Shown piece after piece: positions 20,513-31,966 of a DNA stretch of 64,000 nt (position 1 is the first letter of the stretch; every line of letters begins with the position of its first letter). Below the pieces are notes generated by a model. The model was not told the DNA's origin. It did no database searches and saw only the letters and a program-made list of their open reading frames with translations. Both the position numbers and the translations under genes were made by a program. The stretch is from Antedon mediterranea (lineage: Eukaryota; Echinodermata; Crinoidea; Comatulida; Antedonidae), in the NCBI RefSeq assembly GCF_964355755.1, contig NC_092670.1:11283201-11347200 (forward strand), read 5' to 3'.

Positions 20513-23500
20513 ATGTGTGGAATTTGGGGAATATTCGGAAGTGATGAGGATCTGCAGACGTATTTCCAGAAAGCGTATTCAATACGTCACAGAGGTCCTG
20601 ATGCTTTTACTCTGACAAATATTGAGAAATTCACTAATTGTTTACTGTGCTTCCATCGGTTGGCGATTACTGACAGCAGTGGACTCGGAAATCAACCAAT
20701 GATGATCAAGGATTTTCCACATATTATTACAATGTGCAACGGTGAACTTTATAATTATAAAAAGGTATGAAATGTACAGCAGACCTATTGTTTAAAAAGT
20801 TAGCGAGTTGGCAAATAAAAAATGTTGTAAATTTGCTAGGCTACACTAGCAAACTTTTATTTGCAAAATTTAAGTTTATCAAGAAAAGTTTTTCAAGGTT
20901 TACTCAGTAGATCAGTTGACAAACCTTGGCAAACTGCAAAGAAAACAAATGTGCAGAATTTTAAATTGTGATTTATTATTTGTAATAACATAGGCCTACA
21001 TGTCTGTCTATTATTAGTCGAATAGTTTCTACTTTTTGCAAAGCGAAAATTGTGGAACAAAGACACGCGTTAGAAATGGAAATCGTAGCTATTCGTTTCA
21101 GTAGTGAAACATAATAAAATAATATTTATTTGTTTGCAATATTGAATTGCACTGGTTTTAAACACGATATGTAATGTATCACTGAATTACAGTACTATTA
21201 AACATCGTATTACGTATTTAGTTTAGTTAATTGTTTCAAATGTAGAGGACAAGTTTGAAAATGAATTCAATTCACTGTGAACTGTTGTTATTCTTTCTAA
21301 AAATTCAGTTATAAAACAAATAAATTCGGTGTTTTTCAGTTACGTGACCAGTATAATTTCAACTTTACTAGCGACTGTGATTGTGAAATTCTTATCCACT
21401 TGTATGCTTATGGCGGAATAGATTTTATGGTCAAAATGCTTGATGGAGTGTATGCATTCTGTGTCGTTGATACACAGGCTAAAAAGGTATAAACCACTTT
21501 TACAGTGTACTAATTCCCACTTCCACTTCTAATACCACCACCTCAACTACGACTACCACTTCCATTTCTAACACCACTTCTACCTCCACTACTACTATAA
21601 TATAACTTCCACTTCTAATACCACCACCTCAACTACGACTACCACTTCCATTTCTAACAACACTTCTACCTCCACTACTACTATAATATAACTTCCACTT
21701 CTAATACCACTTCCACTACTACCCACTTCCACTTCATTAATTTCCTGCTACTACAACTTTTACTACGAATACTGCTTACTTCCACTACCACTAATAGTAG
21801 AATTACTACTACCACTTTTAATAACACTACACTTCCATTTGTACTATCACTTCGAATACGTACTACCACTATCACTACTACTTCCATTTGTACTATCACT
21901 TCGAATACGTATACTACCACTATCACTACTACTTCCACTTGTACTATCACTTCGAATACGTACTACCACTATCACTACTACTTCCACTTGTACTATCACT
22001 TCGAATACGTATACTACCACTATCACTACTACTTCCACTTGTACTATCACTTCGAATACGTACTATCACTATCACTACTTCTATCACTTCTACTAACTGT
22101 AGTCACGTTACTTCTACTTCCATTTCTACTATCATTACTACTCCCACTTTTATTCTACTAATAAATGTCTATTCCACTTTTACTACTAATGTCTATTCCC
22201 CTTTTCCTGCTGCTGCTACTGCTGCTGCTACTCTGCTACTGCTCGTAGGACTACTACTACTGTAATACATACTGCTCAAATTGTTTTACCGTTATTCCAC
22301 AACCACTAATGTAATATAACGATATACTTTTATATTTAAGAAATCGACCTTTGTATCAGAATTCAAATAAGTTCACAAACTTGACCCAGAAAGTCCAGAG
22401 GAGAGTTTGTCCAGATGTTTTAAAAGTCCATTTAGCTCATAATTAAATCCCAAAAGTAAACAGTTTATTTGACCTCTCTAACTGTTCCCATTGTAAAACA
22501 ATTAGATATTGACAGTTTTAAGCAAAGATTCGACAGGGCCAATTCATCATTGTAACCTCCCCAGATAAGATCAATCACTCCCACCTAAACACCCCTGGAT
22601 CAACTTAGGACCAATCGTTACCCTCACAGATTACGTAGTGACATATGCAAATGAACCAAAGCCAATATACCCCCAAGTTTCAGAAGAGCCCAGACACACC
22701 TTACAGCCACCTCACGGAGCACACATCTTACAGCCACCTCACGGAGCACACACCTTACAGCCACCTCACGGAGCACACACCTTACAGCCACTTCTTCAGA
22801 AGCAGACCTACACACTTCACACCTCACCGACAGCATCACTGATCCTCCGTTCCTTATCTATACTTATAGTTTTATATTGTACTGAAGTATTATACTGAAT
22901 AAACAATATGTGTTACGACAGTTAAGCGAGTAAGAGTCTTCATTAGTACCTCAAAACAACACTATATTACACTAATACTTCCAAATAATATACTACCTTA
23001 TAAACTATACCCACTAAAATTACTACTTTGAGTTATACTATCTCTAACACCTACTAATCATAATACTTCTACTACTACCTACCACTACTACTTCCAATAT
23101 AACTGTTTTCTTTGTTTACAGGTGTACATTGGACGTGACACTATTGGAGTTCGCCCAATGTATCGTTCGTATCAAGAACAACGAGGTTTTCTTGCCTTCT
23201 CATCTGAAGCGAAAGGGATAGTTGATCTTAACTGCTTAAAAACAGAAATTACACCTCTACTACCTGGACTATACGAAGAGTATGATGTGGGACTTGATGG
23301 AAAAGCTTCATTTGTAGAGAGAAAAAGGTTTCATTCAATCGAAAAACTACCTAAATGGGCAGACACCTCATGCCCAATGCCTACAGGTAAGCTTCTTTAA
23401 TTTATCTTTTTATAAAAAAATTAAATCAGCTTAAACATGTGTTTCTTGTCTTAAAAATGTCTGACATTGTACGATTATGCATAGTGTTAATTAACTAATT

Positions 23501-25654
23501 CATTATAGGAGACGATCACGCTGCTAACATTCGACTCTTGTTTACCGAGGCTGTAAGAAAGAGATTTATGTCAAAGAGAAGAATCGGTTGCTTTCTATCA
23601 GGTAAAATCTTCTAATTGTCTATACATTTTTTTTGATAAGAATTAGACATAGACATAACAGAAAGATATCATTAGCAAAGATTTTGTGACAGAAAGTATT
23701 TTACCGAATGATGACCATTGTTTACGAAACAAATTTGCATTTTTTCTCTTTTAATGTTAGGTGGTTTGGATTCAAGCTTGGTATCTGCGTTAGCAGCAAA
23801 ATTCGCCAAAGAAAATGGAGTAAAGTATGCGTTGCAGACGTTTTCAGTTGGCTTGGAAGGAAGTACAGACGTTGCTGCTGCCCGCAAAGTTGCAGCACAT
23901 ATTGGCAGTGAACATCATGAGATTGTGATTACTCCAGAAGAAGGCACTGGAATTATTGAAGACGTGATATATTCTTTGGAATCTTATGATATTATTACTC
24001 TACGTGGATCTATTGGTAATCTTTTTTATTCAACCGTAAAATTCAATTCAACGTTTCTATTAAAAGGCCAAATCATTGTAAACAATTTGATAATGTGTCC
24101 TTTGTTGCACGTAATAGGCTGATGAATAAATAAATTCAACTATTTGCTTGACGTAGTGTTCTATTATGCTCTCAATGTATTTTGATCCCATTTTTACTGT
24201 CACTAATTGTTTACATTTAGCAATGTACCTAGTTGCAAAGTACATCAAAGAGAAGACTGACACAGTTGTAGTATACTCTGGTGAAGGCTCTGACGAACTT
24301 TTTCAAGGATACATTAACTTTCATCTTGCTTCAAGCCCAGAAGAAGCAGACGAAGAGAGCCGTCGCCTACTTAACGATTTGTACTTGTTTGATGTTCAAA
24401 GGAGTGATAAAATACCGGCAGCTCACGGGTTAGGAGAATTTAACATTTAGAATACCATTGAAATGAATAATGAACAAATAATTATTGATAATTCTCTATT
24501 CTACATTTTACAATTTAAAGAACACTTTTTCTAACTAATTCAAAGATTATCTTTGCATATTTCAGACTTGAAATACGTGTTCCATTTTTGGACCATCATC
24601 TTATATCCTACGTTCTATCCATTCCTCAACAAGAACGTGGACCTCGTTTTGGCATAGAGAAGTATCTTCTTCGCAAAGCTTTTGATGGAACTAGACTGCT
24701 TCCTGATGAGATCCTATGGAGACCTAAAGAAGGATTTAGTGAAGGCGTTTCTTCCACTAAAAAATCCTGGAACGTCGTGTTGAAAGAGTTTGTAGAGGAT
24801 AAGGTAAGTTTTAACCAATTAAGAACATATTGAAAACTATCGTTCCTACACTATAGGGTTCAAGCATTGGCGTACAACTCTCATTTACTGATGTTGTGGC
24901 ACTCTTCACGATTGCCAGCAGAACCGTACAGGGAAAATATTTTCATTCATTAGAATGTTTGAATATTATATGACTCGTTATTTTATTTTACACCTATCTA
25001 AAATCACAATAGCACTAAAATAGTTATATTTTATTCGTTTGTTAACCATTCTCTTTTGAATCGGTGGCAATCAAACGAAATGCCATATTCGGTTGGTTTG
25101 AGTGATTTAAACATCAAAGGTTGCATTATTTTCCCCCACCGTGTTAAGACAGGAACTCAATAAAGGGTCTTTCACACCGGTTTCGGTCTGGCACCGTCAA
25201 ATCAAGTCGCCGACGCCAATGTTTCGTTTTCCACGCGGCTACGCTCATATCAATTTGCGCATAGCCGCGTGGAGCGTCGTGAAAACGAAACATTGGCGTT
25301 CGACTTGATTTGCCGGTGCCGGACAGGAACCGTCCAGGAATAGGTGTGAAAGACCCTTAATGCATGAACATAATTATTACTTTATTAGAGTATTATAATC
25401 ATTAATGTTTGTATTTCTTTTAGGTTACTGAAAGCATGATGAAAGAGGCACCGTCACTGTTCCCATTCAATACTCCGACAACAAAAGAAGCCTTCTATTA
25501 CAGACAGATATTTGAACGTCGATTTGGGAACCACTCTTCGTGGATTCCCTACATGTGGTGGCCCAAATGGACGAACATGGTAGACCCATCTGCTCGTGGA
25601 ATGAAGCACTATAAAAAAAGTGTTCATAACTGTGATGACGCTAATTCTTCATAG
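20513..25654 (+). CDS. ASNS: Asparagine synthetase (glutamine-hydrolysing), copy 2, 8 exons, 562 aa
   Basis: Second head-to-tail copy with the same eight-exon plan: 20513-20764, 21340-21486, 23122-23386, 23509-23601, 23761-24015, 24221-24428, 24566-24803, 25424-25654; 1689 coding bases in frame. Splice positions and phases equal those of copy 1. Exon 3 is 15 bp shorter and exon 8 is 3 bp longer. Cys2 nucleophile, RHRGPD, NGELYN, SGGLDSS (252-258) and the canonical SGEGSDE (357-363) are present, so this copy looks the more orthodox at the pyrophosphatase site. The usual TTxRAS segment reads ITLRGS (331-336), with Ile for the first Thr and Gly for Ala. By eye exon 1 is about 90% identical to copy 1, while introns hardly align. 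Intron 2 is swollen to 1.6 kb by satellite. A different product is unlikely; whether both copies are active is open. Confidence 0.95.
21532..22262. repeat. CCACTA/ACTTCC satellite in intron 2 of copy 2
   Basis: Two long units about 80 bp each (21532-21700), then a 51-54-bp minisatellite (about 21840-22080; unit includes TATCACTTCGAATACGTA and CTACCACTATCACTACTACT), then TACTGCTGC runs. The 190-bp intron 2 of copy 1 has only a short version (CTACTACTCCTTCCACTTC), so the array expanded after duplication. Repetitive ORFs over it are artefacts. Confidence 0.9.
22552..22965 (+). mobile_element. Possible solo LTR
   Basis: Starts TGTAACCTCCCC, has a TATA-like area (near 22865) and AATAAA near 22900, and ends with GTACCTCAAAACA. 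That layout fits a long terminal repeat, but I could not find matching target duplications or a partner LTR. It lies in intron 2 of copy 2. Confidence 0.25.
22700..22795. repeat. 27-bp tandem repeat, three full units plus a part
   Basis: The unit begins CTTACAGCCACCTCACGGAG, at 22700, 22727, 22754 and 22781 (partial). 27 is a multiple of 3, so it reads as repeated nonapeptides in open frames on both strands. Nothing suggests it is translated. Confidence 0.9.
25164..25357. mobile_element. MITE with TAA duplication in intron 7 of copy 2 (family D)
   Basis: Ends AGGGTCTTTCACACC and GGTGTGAAAGACCCT are perfect inverted repeats, flanked by TAA at 25161-25163 and 25358-25360. The interior is also mostly palindromic (ACGCCAATGTTTCGTTTTCC and inverse). 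Intact and probably young. Confidence 0.9.
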
Positions 25655-25710
25655 TTATATTTATTCGTAACGAAAACATGTGACAATGAAAATAATAATA
25701 ATTTCTCTAA

Positions 25711-25748
25711 CTAGAGGGTGAGCTCGCTTCGCTCGCTCCCCCTCTAGG
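25711..25748. repeat. Hairpin CTAGAGGG...CCCTCTAG with CGCTTCGCTCGC core
   Basis: Followed by AGATGGTTCTCGAA, as is the similar hairpin at 32891-32923. Two hairpins with a shared downstream word suggest one element family, possibly a transposon terminus. From 25776 to 27847 I see no gene; GGGCCGCTTCGGCCC near 26300 is another short hairpin. Confidence 0.4.
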
Positions 25749-28045
25749 AAGTGTAGAAGATGGTTCTCGAAATGATAATGTTCTTCTTGTACGTTTTCTG
25801 TCGGTTACCATTATTGAAAATGCTTGACATTCGTAAAATTAAACTATTCTGTTTCACAGTGTCTTAGATGATTAATAACATTTTAAAGTATAGTCTTTAT
25901 TGTTTGGTACGGCCCTTATAGGGCGGAGGTGGGGAGGCGGAGTTTTTGACGGAGGTGCTTATTCGAGGGATATATGTAAATTTTTTTAGTTTTAATATGG
26001 TAACATTTATAATCAAATGAAATCCTCTAATAGATATGAAAAGTGGTAAAAAAGAATAACAAATGCTTGGTAAATTGTAGATAACAGTGCGATGAATTCT
26101 ACTACAAATAGTATAATTGTGTTATTATAAATGTGGATGGGATGGACGTTTATTAGATAGTTGGGTTGGGTGGCGGGGGGATTATTATTCAAAGTGATGT
26201 TTTATTGGAGAGGCGTTTATTCAAATAAATATCATCCTAATAAGTATTAATACATTATTTAATTTAAACATCTTTTGAAAGTAACTGCCGTGACAGAGTG
26301 GGCCGCTTCGGCCCAAGAAAGAAGACATTACGCCTTGCAACATGGGCAGACATCTCGGTCCTAACGGGACACAGATAGCCTACAGTTATTCCTGCCAGCT
26401 TACTTAATAAAACTCAGCTATCGGGATTTCGCTCGATTAATGTCTTATCATCAAATCTCCCTATGTAATTTTATAATACTATTCCCCACAATATATTCCG
26501 ATTCTTTATGGCGTATATTTAATTTGATCTTTATTAATTTGCAGTATAATTTTTATTTTTTAACTACTGTACCTTTCACACGCGCGATCCGTTCCTAAAA
26601 TAAACAAAAAACTAAAATGGCTATGACTAATGGCCAACTTAAGCTCCAGTCCTATACTATCTGTTTTTTTCTTCCGTCTTCCAAAGGGACACTGTATTGA
26701 TTGATGGAAAGTGCCAGTTTCCAGTCACCTTTAGGGTCAAATCTATTATTTTAACTGCTCCCTTGTGTATAAAAGAGAAAAAATAGTTGAAACCATGTTG
26801 CTGCAAGATAAACTTATCGTAAACCCGGAAATTACTTGACCGCGAAGAATTGAAATTGAGTAGAAAATCTACTGTTGAAATCATAAAATAATGTTGTTAA
26901 AAAACTCTTTATAATATCTTCCTAAGATAGAAATATGGAAAAATAGCGTCGAACTGAACACTAATGTTATCAAATCTACGTTTCGCGGTTCATCTGAGAT
27001 AGATAAGGTAGGTATCCAAGGCGGAGATTTGTACCGAAGTTTTTGCATTGTGCTCGCCTATGTCAGAATTAACCATAATTTATATATAGAAGCGCTACGT
27101 TCACAAGGCTCGAACTAGATAGAAATTACGTAATTTCATATGCTATACAAAAGAGATGGGATTCCAGATATTGTTTGAAAATATGTCAATAAAGTTGGCA
27201 TTCTTGATTATACTGCATGGTAACTAGAAGACCACGTCAATTGACTGCGTTTTCAAAACTAGTAGGCTTACAACAGTTTGTTGGAACGCCTCAAAATCAT
27301 ACACTGTCAATGGTCTATTGTGACATTCTTATAATTCACCGAAGCATCTTATACACGCAAAATAAGAATATACTATCCGTAATATAAAATAATATTAATT
27401 GTAATAAAGCAAAAATGTATGATTAAATTCTCTCTCGGAGTGTTTATTTAAATTCCACCACGGAATATATAGTTGTATTTGTTAATCATGGGTAATAAGG
27501 TGGACCTGTACAGAAAATGTCAAAGAAAATTTCGATTGAAGTTCGATTGAAATCAATCCCAAGCACCTAAACATTTCCTAACTTGTAATTAATTACGTAT
27601 ATATAGCGCACTAAAAAAACGACAATTACCTATGAGCCAAAACCCATGAACATCCTATAAACATAAAAGTACATCAGAATGTTTATTTTGTTTGGTAATA
27701 CTGTAGCTAAAAACACGATCTCGCGATGTACGAGTCCTTGTATTGACTAGAAATAAATAATTTATTTATTTCGCTTAACTGACTGGGTATCACCTAATAA
27801 TATAAATCTGTCCAGACCGGCGCCCCGTATGTAAAATAGAAAAATACAGCTGGCGGAGGTATATTCAGAGCGTCTTTCTGACGACTGGAGCACTCTCTAC
27901 TTCTCTACGGAGCGCCATTTATGCCTTTATTAACTTCAATAATAGAAATAGTACTACGGTAACTGCGCTCAAGTGGACCCAATTTAGCACCAGGGTAGCA
28001 CAGTGATATAAAATAAAAATAAAAGTCACTACTTTTAATATCGTT

Positions 28046-29100
28046 TCGTATATACCCATATCACAAACTGACAAACAGAAACATCTTGGCATTTACATTG
28101 ATTCGAATTTATCTTTTTCTTTTCATGAAATAAACTCCGTTCCAAACTGGGCTTGTCCCTCTCCATCTTATCGCGTGCTCGGTCATTTCATTAATAAACA
28201 CACATCCATACTCCTCTATAACAATATAATCCTCCCACACATTGAGTATTGATGTAGTGTTTGGGGAATCAGATCGAATATTGACTGAATACAGACTATT
28301 CAAAATAGAGCACTTCGCATTATCTTTAAAGCTCATCCTCTCACACCACGAACTAACATTTAGTAACTAACTAACACCTTAAATCTTCATGCAGTCCAAG
28401 ATAGCATGCATCTACAACTGGGCTGCCTTGCCTACAGGTCTGCAAATGGTCTTGCTCCTTTCACTCATTGTAGTTTTGATTTTTAGTCTTTTCGGTACCC
28501 TGAATCTAAAAGTCTTCATTTCTGTTTTTGTCCTGTTTCCGGTTCCCGTGTTGTCCTGTTTTTTTTTTTCAGTTTCTATGGGCTGCCTTATACAAGCTTT
28601 GCTTTTTAGGAATGTTGCCCCTCTTATTTTAATAATTTTTACTGTTAATTTTTATTTTCTTTGAAAGACAAGAGAAATAAATGTTACTTTGATTGATTGA
28701 TTGATACCTTGCCCTGCGTCTTGCCAGAATTCCAAATCATCGATGTACCCGAAGTGTCAGTGAGAGGAAATCATGTCGCCCCTTTCCCTAAAACTGAAAC
28801 TTTTAAGAACAGCTTCATCTATAGAGCACCAACATACCTGGATTTGCTACCCACCAAACTAAGAAATGCGGTAACAATAAATAATTTTAAAGTCTGCTCT
28901 AAAAAAATATTTAATCCCAAAGAAAAAACTCAACGTTTTGTATAGTATTGTAGGCTATATTTTTGTATTTAAGTACATATATATTATATATTTTTATATT
29001 TTTTTAACATAGTTCATCCGTTTTTTCATATATGTTTTTGACTGTCTGCATATGCTGTTTAGGGTCACCCTCACAAAATAAGGTTTAATAAAAAAATAAA
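28046..29100 (+). pseudogene. Decayed LINE ORF2, reverse transcriptase 3' part
   Basis: 28060-28360 translates in shifting frames to the end of a non-LTR reverse transcriptase: KHLGIYIDSNLSFSFHEI, then LLYNNIILPHIEY and VWGIRSNID, then QNRALRIIFKAHPL. 28715-28945 matches the usual C-terminal tail (KNSFIYRAPTYLDLLP followed by a NNFKVCSKKIF-type end). Stops and frame changes make it dead. It inserted into the left array of the inverted-repeat element and is itself interrupted at 28433-28706. CR1/Jockey-like by impression. Confidence 0.75.
28433..28706 (+). mobile_element. Second LINE 3' end nested in the decayed LINE
   Basis: Ends GAAATAAATGTTACTTTGAT with a GATT/TTGA tail (28689-28706). CCTTGCC is directly repeated at 28426-28432 and 28707-28713, fitting a 7-bp target duplication; removing the insert brings the older LINE sequence together. 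Confidence 0.6.
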
Positions 29101-29639
29101 ATAGAAATAAAGTCACTAAATTTTAATATCTTTTCGTATGTTAATACAATGTGCTCAAGTGGACCCAATTTGGCCCCAGTGGAGCACAGTGATATAAAAT
29201 AGAAATAAAGTCACTAAATTTTAATATTTTTCTTTTCGTATAAAACACTGTGCTCAAGTGGACACAATTTGGTACCAGGGGAGCAATGATATAAAATAGA
29301 AATAAAGTCACTCAAGTTTCAATCTTTTCGTATGTTAATACACTGTGCTCAAGTGGACCCAGTGGATTTTTTTTTTAATGGAAAATAATGAATATTGTTT
29401 TTCTTTTATTTTGAAAGAGAGATATTTTGAGGATTGTAAATGTCAAGTGGAACTTTTTTTAAATCAGAAACAAAGTTGCAAGGCATTATTTTCCATTTTC
29501 CAGACTGCATAAAACCTCGAAAAGAAGCCCATGTGCTCCTTCATTTTTAGTACTCTTGGGTGGGCTTCTTTTCCACATGGAGTTTTCGAGATTACTTTTG
29601 CAAACTAAACGAGGGGAACTGCTAGCTTCCCGCCCGGAA

Positions 29640-31445
29640 AATATTGTATTTGGCGTGTGTGGCGTGTTGACCGCGAATGACTAACATACCATCTTTACCA
29701 TAATACACCTGCACAGACTCATTTGCATAACAACGCACGCACATACCAAACTGTTTAAAATACCCGAACATGACATCTATTATGTTTTCAAACAACATGC
29801 ATAAGAATCTTCAGTACCCCACCATGCTTGGGGCTGAGCAAAGACAATTTTGAAAAAAAAAGAGCTGTATACAGTAGGTTCCCGCCCGAAAAAATGGCGT
29901 TACATGATTTGAATGAAACAAACTATATAAGACTCACCAGGACAATATATGAGCTTGTCCCCGGAAAGTGCACCTATTCATTGAAATATAAAATTAAAGT
30001 CTATCTCCAGTACTAGCCCATCCATAGTTGAGAGGCAGAGCAATGAAAATAGAGCCCAGAAATGCACTTACTTATACTTATTACTATACATAGTCAGCTA
30101 TGATAATTATGATAATGTTAAAATTTCAATATCCAGATGCGACTTCAACATTTTAGGTGGGGTTTTATACTTTAAAAACTCGACTTCGTATATGCCTATG
30201 GCCTAGCCCGGCGGCAGAATTATTCTAAGCTTCGAAATTGGTCTGGAAATCGGCATCTTTGCAAATGTTCAATTCTATATTTGATCTTATTTCACTCTCC
30301 ATTAACCTCTTGCAAAAACCATCGGAGACTATCTGTTTAAAACATGTTTATTCTGGGACGGCGCGGCCATACACTCCAACTACTATATAATATGAAGAAT
30401 CGGACATTTCGCTACCAATGTTGCAACATTGATTAACAAAATCAAAATTTAACGGTGGGGCGCGTTGACCGCGAATGACTAACAATACCATCTTTCTTAC
30501 TACACCTGCACAAACTCATTTGTATAACAACGAACGGCATACCAAACTATGATGAGAGATACATTCTCTTCTCAACACGTAACGCGTAACGAAGATAATT
30601 AATTCCTTTTTTACATTAAAATTGAGGCCGCTAAACATAAAATTTACGAGATCAAATACATGTAGCGAAAGCCAAAAAAAAAAGAGTAAAAATTCAAAAA
30701 CTCATTTGCATAACAACGCAGGGCTTACCAAACTGTTTAAAATAGCTACAAGGTCCCCAGAAATGACCTATAGTATTTTGAAACATGATGTATAAGAGTC
30801 TTCACTACCCCACCATGATTGGGGCTGAGCAGCAAAGACAATTTTGAAAAAAATATTTATTGAAATATGAAATTAAAATATTAAGTCTCCAGTTAAGCTC
30901 ACCATGGTTGGGGCAGAGCTAAGAATGAAAGCTTAGTCCTCGGAAATTATGAAACGAAATATAAAAGTTTTCAAGACCAGCCATACAATGGTGATTGTTT
31001 CCCAAGTGTGAGACATGCAATACAAACAGAGCTAGCACACAAAAGCCTACTTACTAATTTTAATATTTCTATAATTTAGAAAACAATTAGAATTATCATA
31101 TCACCTTTGATAATTATAATGTTAAATTTCAACTATCCAGATGCGAATTTTAGGTTGGGTTTTAAAAAACTCGACTTCATAATTATGCTTCAATTTCAAA
31201 GATCTGCTTAAAACATATCTATTTATTCTACCATAAACTTTTATTCACAACATATTAGTAGGCCTACAATACAATATCTTGCATGAAACACTATAATGTG
31301 TAACGGTAGAATTACAAAATAAAAATTGAACAGTGTTGTGTGTTGATCGCGAATGACTAACAATACCATCTTTCCCACAGCACATGTGGACACTCATTTG
31401 CATAACAAACGCACGGCATACCAAACTACGATGAGATAAAATTAA
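29640..31445. repeat. Direct repeats of about 0.8-0.9 kb inside the inverted-repeat element
   Basis: GTTGACCGCGAATGACTAAC, ACTCATTTGCATAACAACG and ATACCAAACT recur in order starting near 29660, 30460 and 31345. ATATCCAGATGCGA with AAAACTCGACTTC recurs near 30132 and 31135. So the interior is about two and a half diverged tandem units. No coding frame. Confidence 0.7.
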
Positions 31446-31732
31446 TTCTCTTCTAAGGAAGAGAATTATTTCCATTTTTTTACATTAAAATAAATTGAGG
31501 GCGCTAAACATAAATTTAAACCACCAAAGCAGTTTGCGAGAGCCAAAAAAAAAAGTTGGTAAATGTGCTCTCCCTGCCTCAGCACTAAGGCCCTGCCACA
31601 GCCTTTTGGGGTCGTTTCCACCACATCACCAGATGCATTGATGTTGTCGCCTCATGATGTGTGGTGGAAAGGGGGACGTATGATCTGTGAACCCCAAACA
31701 CAGTGGCTCGCATAGCCTTAACTCTATTCCAC

Positions 31733-31806
31733 CGACCAGCGTGGGAATCGAACCCACCACGTACGTGTTGTTAACACGACGCTCAGACGACTGAGCTAAC
31801 TGATCA
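31733..31806 (-). repeat. tRNA-like SINE head with nearly intact cloverleaf (AAC anticodon)
   Basis: On the minus strand: GATCAGT acceptor pairing with GCTGGTC (two G-U), D stem GCTC/GAGC, anticodon loop TTAACAA with four stem pairs, and perfect T stem GTGGG/CCCAC around TTCGATT. There is no T-run terminator, and SINE-like sequence continues to about 31560, so I read it as a tRNA-derived SINE rather than a tRNA gene. Confidence 0.5.
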
Positions 31807-31900
31807 TTTTGGTTTTAGCAAGGTTAATAGGATATTTATGACGTAATGATCAATTACGTAATACACGTATAAATAGACTATTATCAGCTTTTCAGTCATG

Positions 31901-31966
31901 TACTTGGTGGCGTAACGGGTAATGCTCAGTTTTGCGTGCCATCGGCTGGGGTTCGAACCTCGACGG
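31901..31966 (+). repeat. tRNA-like sequence, plus strand
   Basis: GGTGGCGTAACGGGTAATGC resembles an A box and GGGGTTCGAACCTC a B box, with a T-run from about 31974 that could terminate RNA polymerase III. Cloverleaf not convincing. Confidence 0.35.

Noticed and set aside
21681-22265. Several overlapping ORFs on both strands in intron 2 of the second asparagine synthetase copy
   Set aside because: Generated by the CCACTA satellite, whose unit is near a multiple of three.
22624-22898. Repeat-containing ORFs (LQPPHGAHT-like and its reverse)
   Set aside because: Produced by a 27-bp tandem repeat; open on both strands, no start context or homology.
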